This document shows positions 23,098 through 30,818 of a DNA stretch of 32,665 bases, piece after piece. Source of the DNA: an uncultured SAR116 cluster alpha proteobacterium (GTDB lineage Bacteria > Pseudomonadota > Alphaproteobacteria > Puniceispirillales > Marisalimonadaceae); the NCBI GenBank assembly GCA_902533695.1, contig CACAMV010000010.1, positions 1 through 32,665 on the forward strand, in the 5' to 3' direction. The translations under genes and the position numbers were made by a program. Numbering within the stretch: position 1 is the first letter of the stretch; every line of letters begins with the position of its first letter. Below the pieces are notes generated by a model. It was not told the origin of the DNA. It saw only the letters and a list, made by a program, of their open reading frames with translations, and ran no database searches.

Positions 23098-23892
23098 TTA
23101 TTTGTTGTTATATATTGATGCGCCTAATTCAAAGTGTTCAGTTAGACCTAATCCACCATCAATGACAATCACCTGACCGGTAATGTAAGAAGATTTTTTA
23201 GACAATAAAAAAAAAACTAGTTCGACTATTTCACTTACTTTAGCACTTCTTTTTAAAGGAATTATTTTTTTAATTAAGTCTGCTTGTTCATTATTTATGT
23301 TATATGTTTTTAAATTTTTTTTTTCAACTAGTGCGGGAGCAACTGCATTAACACGTACACCACTTTCTTTTCCAAACCTTTCTGCCAAGAGTTTTGTAAG
23401 ATGATTTAATCCAGCTTTTGATACTTGATATGCCCAACTGCAATTAGCATTTGACACTTCATTTGATATTACTGATGACATATTAACAATAGAGCCGTTT
23501 TTTGAATGTTTTAAATATTTATAAGCATAATTTGACAAGTATAATGTTCCTGAAATAATAGTTTCAGATTGTTTTTTCCAATCATTGACTAATAAATTTT
23601 TTAAATATTTTTTATTTCTTTTTTCTGCTGCATTGTTTATTAAATAGTCAATTGAATTAAAGTCTTGATAAATTTTTTCTATAACCAATTTGCAATTTGC
23701 TTTTTTTGAAATATCAAAATTATAAAAGTTACATTCACCATAGTTGTTTAATTGATTAATTAAAATATCCTTATTTTCAAAATTTTTTTCAATGATTGCA
23801 ACAATAAAATTTTTCTTTAATAATTTTTTTGAAATTTCAAAACCTATTCTACCAAATCCTCCAGAAATAACTGCTACCTTTTTTTTATTCAT
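23098..23892 (-). CDS. Short-chain dehydrogenase/reductase (SDR), classical
   Basis: A 264-residue classical SDR. The cofactor loop is GGFGRIG at 11-17, NNAA at 86-89 replaces the usual NNAG, Ser139-Ser140 and YQVSK with Tyr155 and Lys159 form the active site, and it ends with the standard ITGQVIVIDGG segment near 238-248. The last part (GLTEHFELGASIYNNK) is longer than usual. The substrate is unknown, although the GG-xIDGG ending is common among sugar- and acyl-modifying SDRs. It is the last gene of a tight three-gene minus operon (B12 radical SAM, SDR, SDR), nine bases after the second SDR gene. Two adjacent and clearly different SDRs suggest successive redox steps on one product, which is inference. 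Confidence 0.85.
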   Translation of the reverse strand: MNKKKVAVISGGFGRIGFEISKKLLKKNFIVAIIEKNFENKDILINQLNNYGECNFYNFDISKKANCKLVIEKIYQDFNSIDYLINNAAEKRNKKYLKNLLVNDWKKQSETIISGTLYLSNYAYKYLKHSKNGSIVNMSSVISNEVSNANCSWAYQVSKAGLNHLTKLLAERFGKESGVRVNAVAPALVEKKNLKTYNINNEQADLIKKIIPLKRSAKVSEIVELVFFLLSKKSSYITGQVIVIDGGLGLTEHFELGASIYNNK

Positions 23893-23901
23893 AGATTTCT
23901 C

Positions 23902-24600
23902 CTAATAGTTACTTCTTATTTCAACCCAGTTAACATTTGAATGACTTTTATGATCTAATGTGTCAAGAATAACTTTTGCTATATCTTCTGGTTTTAAAGA
24001 TTTTTTAAGTTTATCTCCATCAGAAAATTTCGTATTTACAGTTCCTGGTGCAATTAAAGTAACATTAATCTTATATTTTTTTAGGTCTAAATATAATGCC
24101 TCAGAAAAACCTTGCATTCCAAATTTTGAAGCGTTGTAGGCTGTTCCACCTTGAAAGGAATATCTTCCAGCCCTACTTCCTAAATTAATGATATACGCAT
24201 TTTTAGATTTTTTTAAAAAAGGTATTGATATTTTAGCACAATTAAATGCTCCAGTTAAATTTGTAGCAATTAATTTGTTCCATTCTTCAAACTCAATATC
24301 CTCAATTGATTTTTTAAAACCAACACCTGCATTGTTAATTAAAATATCTAAACCACCTAAAAAACTTACTGCTTTTAAAATCATATCTTCTGTTGCTGAG
24401 GAATCGCCTACATCACATACAGTTCCATTAACAGCTGATTTATATTTTTTTTTTAAATTATTCAGCGACTTGTTTACATTTTTATGATTGCTAGAACAAA
24501 TAAAAACTTTAAATTTATTTTTTAATAGCAATTTAGCCGTAGCCAATCCTATCCCAGAAGTACCACCAGTTATCAAAATTTTTTTAGATTTCTTTCTCAT
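23902..24600 (-). CDS. Short-chain dehydrogenase/reductase (SDR)
   Basis: A 232-residue SDR with TGGTSGIG at 11-18, NNAG at 89-92, Ser142 (NLGSRAG) and the active-site YNASK with Tyr155 and Lys159. A basic/Ser segment after the second strand (CSSNHKN at 35-41) is compatible with NADP(H). It lacks the IDGG ending and is shorter than its neighbour, which places it in a different SDR subgroup. The ATG at 24600 lies three bases after the stop of the B12-binding radical SAM gene and the next SDR follows within nine bases, so the three are one transcript. The substrate is unknown. Confidence 0.85.
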   Translation of the reverse strand: MRKKSKKILITGGTSGIGLATAKLLLKNKFKVFICSSNHKNVNKSLNNLKKKYKSAVNGTVCDVGDSSATEDMILKAVSFLGGLDILINNAGVGFKKSIEDIEFEEWNKLIATNLTGAFNCAKISIPFLKKSKNAYIINLGSRAGRYSFQGGTAYNASKFGMQGFSEALYLDLKKYKINVTLIAPGTVNTKFSDGDKLKKSLKPEDIAKVILDTLDHKSHSNVNWVEIRSNY

Positions 24601-24603
24601 ATT

Positions 24604-26625
24604 CTAATTAGTTAAAATCCTTGGTTTTCTAAATAATTTATATACATGTGGGTGTCTCATGAGCATCCTTCCTAATCCATCAAAATTATTCCCAAACTCA
24701 GAATAAAATGAATTAATCAATTTTTTTTGAGAGTGATTGTGTGATATTGAAATATCAAATTTTTTATTTTTATAAAATTTATATGGGTTAATTTCAAAAT
24801 TAAATCTTTCAATTGTTTTGAAATCAAAAGAAAAATTATTTTCGTAATCATTATTAATTAAAATATCAGACTTTCTTAGCAAACTATATTTTTCTAGTTC
24901 GTATAGATATTTTTTTAAAATACTATCAAAAATTGATGATTTGATAAAATATTCTTTTGCAATTGAAAAAAACATTTTATTTATTTCTGGATATATTTTA
25001 AAAAACGCAGTTGCTTTAGATAAAGAAAGCTCATTTGCACCTTTTTCATCATTTAAAATACTGTCTATATTTTCGCTTACAAATATTTTTAATGATCTTT
25101 TATTATCCCACAATTTTTGTGAAGTTTCTTTTCTAAATTCATCATAAAGCTTTTTAGTATATGTATTTTGTCTCCTTTTTTTAAAAAATTCAAAAATTAG
25201 ATTAAACCAAGATAGATTAAACGCTTTACATAAACCCTGAAGTTCTAGAAATATTTTTCCATTATGCAGTATCTCTATGGTAAGATTCATTTCTCTACAT
25301 TCTAAATATTCTTCAAAACTCATAGTTGAATTAGAAACTAAAATTTCTTCGCACTCAACAGCCATTGTTTTTTTGTCAAAGATATTATATAAACCGTAAG
25401 ATCTTGGCATAATTCTAAATTTTGTCTTCATTTTATAATCTTGTCTGTTTTTTAATGTATTTAATTTTGTTTGAGGGATCATTATAAGTTGATACATTCT
25501 GATATTGTCAAAACCGATTTCAACTGCATCTTCTAGAGTTTTAAAATGTGTTTTTTTTGTATCACCTGGTAGTCCTAAAATTATTTCAGAATATGTTCCA
25601 GTATTTTTTGAGTTTGCTTTTTTTCCTATTTCTGATAATTTTTCAATTGATATGTTAGAACGATCAATATTTTTTAAGACGTTTTCATCGGTTGATTGTA
25701 AAGAAGCTGCTAGATTAATTGCTCCATTCAAAGATTTTGCTACAGAAATTACCCTTTCTTTTTGATTTTTTCCTGTTGAAACATGGATGTGTTTTGGATA
25801 ATTATATTTTTTTTGACACCTAGAAATAATCTTCGATTTGTCTATGTCTTGTTTATACATCCCAAAATTTGCATCTGAGATAAACAAATCTTTTATTTTT
25901 TGAACTTTTTTAGAGATGTATTCTAATTCATCTTCTAAATTTTTATTTCTTTGATAAACTTTATTAAAATAAGATGTGCCTTCACTGCAAAAAGCGCAAG
26001 AAAATGGACAACCTCGGGTAGTATGAATCATTGGTATAAGCTTGTTATCAAAAAACTTATCCATTAATCCCATTAAATATGGTGAGGGCAGATCTTCTAA
26101 ATTAATTCTAGGTAAAACTTCACCTTGAATTAGTTTGTTTAATTTATCTCTATAATGAGTGTTCCCTATTAAGATACTTTTAGATTTTAAATCATTTTTA
26201 TTAAAATTAAATTGATTTAAAATATCAAATAAATTCAAAAAAGCTTGCTCACCTTCTTGAGCAATATAAAAGTCAATAAAGGAGTTTTTTTTCCAAAATT
26301 CTTTTATTTCATTGTCTTTTAGGCCATAATTTGGACCTCCAAAAACAATAACCGTGTCTTTATTACGAAGTTTGATATGTTTTGCAAATTCGGTTGAAAT
26401 ATCAAAATTCCATGAATAATTTGCAAAACCAATTAAATCAGGAATTTGTTTTTTTAGAGCATTGTTTAAATCTTCAGGATATTTAAACAACTCCACTTTT
26501 ACTTCATCTTTTCGGTGTTTAATAAGATAAGAACCAACTAATCCGATCGAAAGAGGGAAAACGTTTGAGGATAAGATCAACCCATTATGTGTAAGGTCTG
26601 ATAAGTATATTAATTTTTTTTTCAT
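24604..26625 (-). CDS. B12-binding-domain radical SAM protein of unknown function
   Basis: A 673-residue class B-type radical SAM protein. Residues about 1-150 form a cobalamin-binding Rossmann domain (PLSIGLVGSYL at 24-34, FGGPN at 95-99, EGEQAF at 124-129). The lower-ligand DxHxxG motif is absent (DLTHNG at 10-15 is the nearest), as in most radical SAM relatives of this type. The radical SAM core begins with TTRGCPFSCAFCSEG, where Cys206, Cys210 and Cys213 hold the 4Fe-4S cluster. ILGLPGDT near 355-362 is the usual later motif. About 270 residues after residue 400 are Lys/Asn/Phe-rich and unassigned. Related enzymes methylate or rearrange unreactive carbons in lipids, sugars or pigments. 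It heads the operon with two SDRs, which suggests modification of a small molecule or glycan. Confidence 0.8.
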   Translation of the reverse strand: MKKKLIYLSDLTHNGLILSSNVFPLSIGLVGSYLIKHRKDEVKVELFKYPEDLNNALKKQIPDLIGFANYSWNFDISTEFAKHIKLRNKDTVIVFGGPNYGLKDNEIKEFWKKNSFIDFYIAQEGEQAFLNLFDILNQFNFNKNDLKSKSILIGNTHYRDKLNKLIQGEVLPRINLEDLPSPYLMGLMDKFFDNKLIPMIHTTRGCPFSCAFCSEGTSYFNKVYQRNKNLEDELEYISKKVQKIKDLFISDANFGMYKQDIDKSKIISRCQKKYNYPKHIHVSTGKNQKERVISVAKSLNGAINLAASLQSTDENVLKNIDRSNISIEKLSEIGKKANSKNTGTYSEIILGLPGDTKKTHFKTLEDAVEIGFDNIRMYQLIMIPQTKLNTLKNRQDYKMKTKFRIMPRSYGLYNIFDKKTMAVECEEILVSNSTMSFEEYLECREMNLTIEILHNGKIFLELQGLCKAFNLSWFNLIFEFFKKRRQNTYTKKLYDEFRKETSQKLWDNKRSLKIFVSENIDSILNDEKGANELSLSKATAFFKIYPEINKMFFSIAKEYFIKSSIFDSILKKYLYELEKYSLLRKSDILINNDYENNFSFDFKTIERFNFEINPYKFYKNKKFDISISHNHSQKKLINSFYSEFGNNFDGLGRMLMRHPHVYKLFRKPRILTN

Positions 26626-26964
26626 TTTATGATTGCTAAATTAATCAATTATTTTTTTGCAATTTTTACACCATATTATCTTATAAAGGATAAATTAATT
26701 TTCCACATCATTTAATAAAAAGTTTTATTTAAGTTGCTAAATATCTCATAATAACCTGATAGTGTCTTTGTTAAAAAAGTTAAAATAATTTTTTCATGAT
26801 GATACAACAAACTAATTGAAAATAAAAATGGGATCGCTATTTAGCACTTTTAAGCTTTTAGGGTGTATTTTTAACAATTTGGTAATATGGTATCTATTTT
26901 TAATAACTTATAATTAATTAATAAATACAAACTGGTTTATATCAAATGTTTTCAGAATGTTAAT
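26626..26964. other. 339-bp gene-free stretch between the radical SAM operon and tRNA-Met
   Basis: No reading frame of note. It must carry the promoter of the B12 radical SAM operon and the 3' end of the tRNA-Met transcript, both on the minus strand. I see no G/C-stem terminator, no integrase remnant and no copy of the tRNA 3' end, so nothing here proves integration at the tRNA. Confidence 0.5.
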
Positions 26965-27041
26965 TGGTAGCGGAGGAGGGACTTGAACCCCCGACACGCG
27001 GATTATGATTCCGCTGCTCTAACCAACTGAGCTACTCCGCC
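26965..27041 (-). tRNA. tRNA-Met (CAU anticodon), elongator type
   Basis: On the minus strand a 77-base cloverleaf begins GGCGGAGTAGCTCAG, has the anticodon arm GCGGA-ATCATAA-TCCGC (anticodon CAT), a T arm with GGTTCAAGTCC and an encoded CCA end. The acceptor stem pairs throughout with a G1-U72 wobble, a feature I associate with alphaproteobacterial elongator tRNA-Met. A CAU anticodon also occurs in initiator tRNA (which would have three G-C pairs in the anticodon stem) and in tRNA-Ile2. The overall match favours elongator Met. A TTGACT -35-like hexamer (27076-27081, minus strand) lies upstream, but its -10 partner is poorly spaced. Confidence 0.9.
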
Positions 27042-27102
27042 AAAACATTAATTGAGTAATAATATTTTCTTTTTAAGTCAAGTGTTTAAAATTTAAATGA
27101 TG

Positions 27103-27765
27103 TTATGTTAGTGTAAATTTTTCTCCACTTTTAGTATTAATAATTTCTGCAGATAAATTCGGTAATAATTTTGGGTCAATATTGTTTTTAGTTAAAAAAT
27201 TTATTTTTTCATTTAAATTAAAATTAGATAAAAACTTCTTATAAAAATTCTGATCTTTACTCAAAGTAATATCCAAACTTTGAAAGGAAAGAAAATTTTT
27301 ATTCATATTGGAAATCGGTAAATCCGAAAACCAATAAATTAAAGATGGGAAAATATCTTCATAAGGAAACAAAACATTGTCAATAAGATTTGTCTTTGGC
27401 TTTCTAAAATTCCAAAAATAATGATCCCTTTCAACAAATATTGCACTTTCATGAGTTCGCAAATCTTCATTTTTTTTTGATGAAATTACAAAAGAAATTA
27501 AAGTTGGTTTTTTTAAAATTTTTTGCTTCACATAATCCTGATCTAAACTAAACCAACAATTAATTGGTTTGAAATCAGATTGATCATCAATTGCGATAAC
27601 TTCTAAATAGATCCCGCCTAGGCTCAAAACTCTATTATGAGTTCCAAAGTTCCTATGTTTACCAATTTTACTTAACTTTACTTTAAGTAATTTTTCAATG
27701 TATTGAGTGCCTTCATCAAGATTATTAGATCCAACTACAAGATGATCAATTTTATAATTAATCAT
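27103..27765 (-). CDS. VOC-superfamily glyoxalase-like protein (Glyoxalase_3 type)
   Basis: A 220-residue protein of the vicinal-oxygen-chelate superfamily in the glyoxalase-like (Glyoxalase_3) group. The first module is clear: IDHLVVGSNNLDEG at 6-19 with His8, then GTHNRVLSLGGIYLEVIAID at 41-60, with His43 and Glu55 as likely metal ligands. The second half (about 85-220) is more divergent and I cannot confirm a full second metal site. The family is often annotated only as hypothetical, so no reaction is assigned. It ends the minus-strand operon after mnmA with a five-base gap. The placement with cysE, ferredoxin and mnmA may simply reflect genome compaction. Confidence 0.75.
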   Translation of the reverse strand: MINYKIDHLVVGSNNLDEGTQYIEKLLKVKLSKIGKHRNFGTHNRVLSLGGIYLEVIAIDDQSDFKPINCWFSLDQDYVKQKILKKPTLISFVISSKKNEDLRTHESAIFVERDHYFWNFRKPKTNLIDNVLFPYEDIFPSLIYWFSDLPISNMNKNFLSFQSLDITLSKDQNFYKKFLSNFNLNEKINFLTKNNIDPKLLPNLSAEIINTKSGEKFTLT

Positions 27766-27770
27766 AAAAT

Positions 27771-28940
27771 TTAATTAGTATTTTGTAGCGAAGTTCGGTT
27801 TATCCAACCACCACCCAAAACATGATTTTTATCACGGATATTATAAAAAACAACAGCCTGACCAGGTGAAATCCCATGTTCAGGTTTATCTAGTACAACT
27901 TTGCAAATGCATGAATCTTTATTGATTTTAACCTTTGCCAAAATTAAAGAAGATGTGTTCCTTAATTTAACTAATACATCAGATAAGTTATAGTTTTTTT
28001 CATATATCCAATTACAATCCTTAAGTTCAATGGTTTTGCACATTAAGTGTCTTCTAGGGCCAACAATGATATTATTTCTTTCCTGATCAATTCTAACAAC
28101 ATATAATTTTGCTTCATCCTCTGGAATTCCTTTTCTTCCACCAATAGTTATACCTTTTCTTTGACCAACTGTATAATCAATAATTCCATTATGTTTACCA
28201 ATCTTTGTTCCATCAACATGTAATATGTCTCCAGGCAAAATAGAGTTCGGCCTTAATTTTCTTAAAAAATCAGAATATTTACCTTGTGGAACAAAACAAA
28301 TATCTTGACTATCTGGTTTGTCTGCTACATTCAAATTGTATTTCAAGGCTAGTTTTCTAGTTTCACTTTTATTAAATTCACCTAAAGGAAATCTTAGAAA
28401 ATGCAATTGTTCAGAAGTAGTAGCAAAAAGAAAATATGATTGATCTTTTGATAAATCAACTGCTCTATACATTTGTGGAAAATTATTTATCATTTTCCTT
28501 CTAATATAATGTCCCGTTGCCAATGCACTTGCACCTAACTTTTTGGCATAATAATACATGTCAATAAATTTTACAGTTTGATTACATCTAACACATGGTA
28601 TAGGAGTTTCACCTTTCAAATAAGAATCTGCAAAATCATTAATGACTTGGTTATTAAATTTTGTTGAATAATTTAAAACGTAATGAGGAAAGTTTAGTTT
28701 ATCTGCAACAGATCTAGCATCTTTAAGATCTAAACCCGCACAACAAGTTTTTTTGCTATTAATTGATATTTTTTGATTGTAAAGATGCATTGAGAGTCCA
28801 ATTACATTATACCCGCATTCTTTCAGCATAGCTGCTGTAACTGATGAATCCACACCTCCAGACATTGCTACCGCAATTTTATGATCAGATGGCTTACCCC
28901 CCAAGTTAATATCTTTAATTATTTTTTTAATCGAAAACAT
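27771..28940 (-). CDS. mnmA: tRNA-specific 2-thiouridylase MnmA
   Basis: Thiolates U34 of tRNA-Lys, -Glu and -Gln, using ATP and persulfide sulfur delivered from cysteine desulfurase. The 389-residue sequence has the PP-loop SGGVDSS at 27-33, CCAGLDLKDAR at 66-76, PIPCVRCN at 113-120 with the catalytic Cys119, SKDQSYFL at 164-171, and PDSQDICFVPQGKY near 209-222 with the second catalytic Cys215. YTVGQRKG follows later, as in all MnmA proteins. It has a roughly 20-residue N-terminal extension before the PP-loop, commonly seen in Alphaproteobacteria. It is encoded between the ferredoxin (11 bases upstream) and the VOC protein (5 bases downstream) in one operon. Confidence 0.95.
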   Translation of the reverse strand: MFSIKKIIKDINLGGKPSDHKIAVAMSGGVDSSVTAAMLKECGYNVIGLSMHLYNQKISINSKKTCCAGLDLKDARSVADKLNFPHYVLNYSTKFNNQVINDFADSYLKGETPIPCVRCNQTVKFIDMYYYAKKLGASALATGHYIRRKMINNFPQMYRAVDLSKDQSYFLFATTSEQLHFLRFPLGEFNKSETRKLALKYNLNVADKPDSQDICFVPQGKYSDFLRKLRPNSILPGDILHVDGTKIGKHNGIIDYTVGQRKGITIGGRKGIPEDEAKLYVVRIDQERNNIIVGPRRHLMCKTIELKDCNWIYEKNYNLSDVLVKLRNTSSLILAKVKINKDSCICKVVLDKPEHGISPGQAVVFYNIRDKNHVLGGGWINRTSLQNTN

Positions 28941-28951
28941 TATATTTAAAA

Positions 28952-29266
28952 TTAATTATTTTCAGGTATTTTTACTATCAGACCATTTAAATCGTCGCTA
29001 ACTTCTATTTGACATCCCAATCTAGAAGTGGGTTTCAAATCAACCGCTAAATCAAGCATGTCTTCTTCGTCTGGGTTTGGTGGCCCAACGACCTTAAACC
29101 AATCTTTATCTACAATCAAATGACAGGTGCAGCACGAAATTGATCCTCCACAAGTTCCCTCAATCCCAAGATCATTATCTCTAGCTATTTCCATTAGAGA
29201 TAATCCATTTTCGGCTTCGATAATTTTTTTATTACCATCATTTAAAGTAAATATAATTTTTGTCAT
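28952..29266 (-). CDS. [2Fe-2S] ferredoxin, adrenodoxin/isc type
   Basis: A 104-residue 2Fe-2S ferredoxin. Cluster ligands are Cys39, Cys45, Cys48 (GTCGGSISCCTCH) and Cys85 (SRLGCQI), giving the C-X5-C-X2-C-X36-C pattern of the adrenodoxin/FdxB type used in Fe-S cluster assembly, cytochrome P450 or other electron transfer. An extra cysteine, Cys46, lies inside the motif. The segment DEEDMLDLA at 66-74 is the typical acidic interaction helix. It is encoded between cysE and mnmA, in sulfur-related company, but no isc genes are in the window, so its partner is unknown. Confidence 0.9.
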   Translation of the reverse strand: MTKIIFTLNDGNKKIIEAENGLSLMEIARDNDLGIEGTCGGSISCCTCHLIVDKDWFKVVGPPNPDEEDMLDLAVDLKPTSRLGCQIEVSDDLNGLIVKIPENN

Positions 29267-29296
29267 AAAGTTCCCTAATATAAAATATAAATAAAA

Positions 29297-29962
29297 TTAT
29301 TTTTTTTTATTTTTAGAAGTTAATTTCATTTCTAAATCATTAATTTTTTTTAATAAAGATGATAATTTTTTTTCTGTTGGATCATTTGAAGTTCCTGAAA
29401 CAGCATATGCTTGAAAATTCCTATCAATTGTTTGACCAAATTCTCTTGCAGGGACTCCAGCAACAGTAACATTTTTTGGAACATCTTTTGTGACGACTGA
29501 ATTAGCTCCAATTCTTGATGAATCTCCTATTTTTATAGGACCTAAAACTTGTGCTCCTGAGCCTATTATAACATTATTTCCAATTGTAGGATGTCTTTTC
29601 TGGTTTCTTTGATTATCACTATGAATAGAGGGCATAACGCCTCCAAGCGTTACTCCTTGATAAATTGTAACATCATCCCCTATTTTAGCAGTTTCACCAA
29701 TTACAATACCAAATCCATGATCCATAAATAACCTATCACCTATTTTTGCCCCGGGGTGAATTTCTATTCCAGTAAGAAATCTTCCTGTTTGCATAATAAA
29801 CCTAGACAAGAATTTTAAGTTTATTTTCCACAAAAAACTAGATAATTTATAAAAAATTAAAATATGGAAACTTGGGTAAAGCATAACCACACCCAACCTT
29901 GATCTAGCTGCTGGATCACGTTCAATAATTGAATCTATTTCTTCAATCAATTTTTTAAACAT
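29297..29962 (-). CDS. cysE: Serine O-acetyltransferase
   Basis: Makes O-acetylserine from serine and acetyl-CoA, the committed step of cysteine synthesis. The 221-residue protein is the short (EpsC-like) form. A helical N-terminal part precedes a left-handed beta-helix of hexapeptide repeats (about 65-175): [18 protein letters not shown] at 67-83 with Asp81 and His82, GETAKIGDD at 89-97, YQGVTLGG at 101-108 and [16 protein letters not shown] at 122-137 with His124. A charged tail follows. It is the first gene of the minus operon cysE - ferredoxin - mnmA - VOC protein. The divergent 187-bp spacer to the COG2945 hydrolase gene holds its promoter; no cysteine-responsive element is recognisable. 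Confidence 0.95.
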   Translation of the reverse strand: MFKKLIEEIDSIIERDPAARSRLGVVMLYPSFHILIFYKLSSFLWKINLKFLSRFIMQTGRFLTGIEIHPGAKIGDRLFMDHGFGIVIGETAKIGDDVTIYQGVTLGGVMPSIHSDNQRNQKRHPTIGNNVIIGSGAQVLGPIKIGDSSRIGANSVVTKDVPKNVTVAGVPAREFGQTIDRNFQAYAVSGTSNDPTEKKLSSLLKKINDLEMKLTSKNKKK

Positions 29963-30136
29963 TATTAGCCAAAAATATTAATTATGATTATTAGATGTTT
30001 TATACTACTATTTTTTATTTTTTTATAATATATATATATTTTCAAAAAAACGATAAACAACTATAATTACCAAATTAATTTAATGCTGTTAATAATCGAT
30101 ATTAAATATAAAATGTTTGATAAAGATAAAATGGTC

Positions 30137-30142
30137 GGAGGA
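30137..30142 (+). promoter_or_regulatory. Strong ribosome binding site deciding the hydrolase start
   Basis: GGAGGA at 30137-30142 is a full Shine-Dalgarno match seven bases before ATG 30150. It rules out the in-frame upstream start at 30117, whose coding region would contain this site. Confidence 0.8.
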
Positions 30143-30149
30143 ATTTATA

Positions 30150-30803
30150 ATGCCAGAAGTGATTTTAAATGGTCCTGAAGGTAGAATAGAGTGCAAATAT
30201 GCACAAGGAACTGAGAATGGTTGTCCAGTGGCTATGATTCTGCATCCAGAACCTTATCAGGGAGGAAGTATGAATAACAAAGTGACTTTTTCACTTTACC
30301 AGGAATTTAAAATCAGAGGATTCTCCGTCCTTAGATTTAATTTTAGGGGTGTAGGAAGGAGTCAAGGTAGTTTTGACGGTGGAGAAGGAGAATTATCTGA
30401 TGCAGCGGCAGTTTTAGACTGGCTCCAATCTCAAAATTTATATAGCAAGTATACATTTATCGCTGGGTTTTCATTTGGATCTTGGATAGGCATGCAATTA
30501 ATGATGAGAAGACCAGAAATTGAAGGTTTCATTTCAATATCACCACCAGCAGACAAGTTTGACTTCTCATTTTTAGCACCTTGTCCTGCTTCTGGGTTAA
30601 TTATTCATGGAAGAAAAAATAAACGTGTTCCCTACGAGAATGTTGAAAAAATTGTAGATAGATTATCTATTCAAAAAGATGTTGAAATTGATTTAGAATT
30701 TGTTAATGAGGCAGACCATATTTTTAATGATCATCATATAGAGTTAATGGATATTGTTAAAAAATATTTAGACAATAGATTCCAATTAGAAAGTTTAAAT
30801 TAA
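30150..30803 (+). CDS. COG2945-type alpha/beta hydrolase
   Basis: A 217-residue small alpha/beta hydrolase of the alphaproteobacterial COG2945 group. It begins MPEVILNGPEGRIE, exactly as relatives do, which with GGAGGA at 30137-30142 fixes the start at 30150. The oxyanion region is ILHPEPYQGGSMNNK at 30-44, the body includes RFNFRGVGRSQG at 62-73, and the nucleophile elbow is AGFSFGSW with Ser108; the base is His190 (EADHIF). In relatives the acid lies in a G-x-x-D loop. Here that loop is HGRKNKRVP at 153-161, with Asn157 where Asp is expected, so catalysis may be impaired or use another acid. It is followed by tyrS after 15 bases in the same direction, suggesting one transcript. The substrate is unknown. 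Confidence 0.85.
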   Translation: MPEVILNGPEGRIECKYAQGTENGCPVAMILHPEPYQGGSMNNKVTFSLYQEFKIRGFSVLRFNFRGVGRSQGSFDGGEGELSDAAAVLDWLQSQNLYSKYTFIAGFSFGSWIGMQLMMRRPEIEGFISISPPADKFDFSFLAPCPASGLIIHGRKNKRVPYENVEKIVDRLSIQKDVEIDLEFVNEADHIFNDHHIELMDIVKKYLDNRFQLESLN

Positions 30804-30818
30804 CTAGGTTACATTCAT

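Noticed and set aside
26965-27041. tRNA-Met as an attachment site for an integrated island
   Set aside because: No second copy of the tRNA 3' end, no integrase and no mobility gene anywhere in the window.
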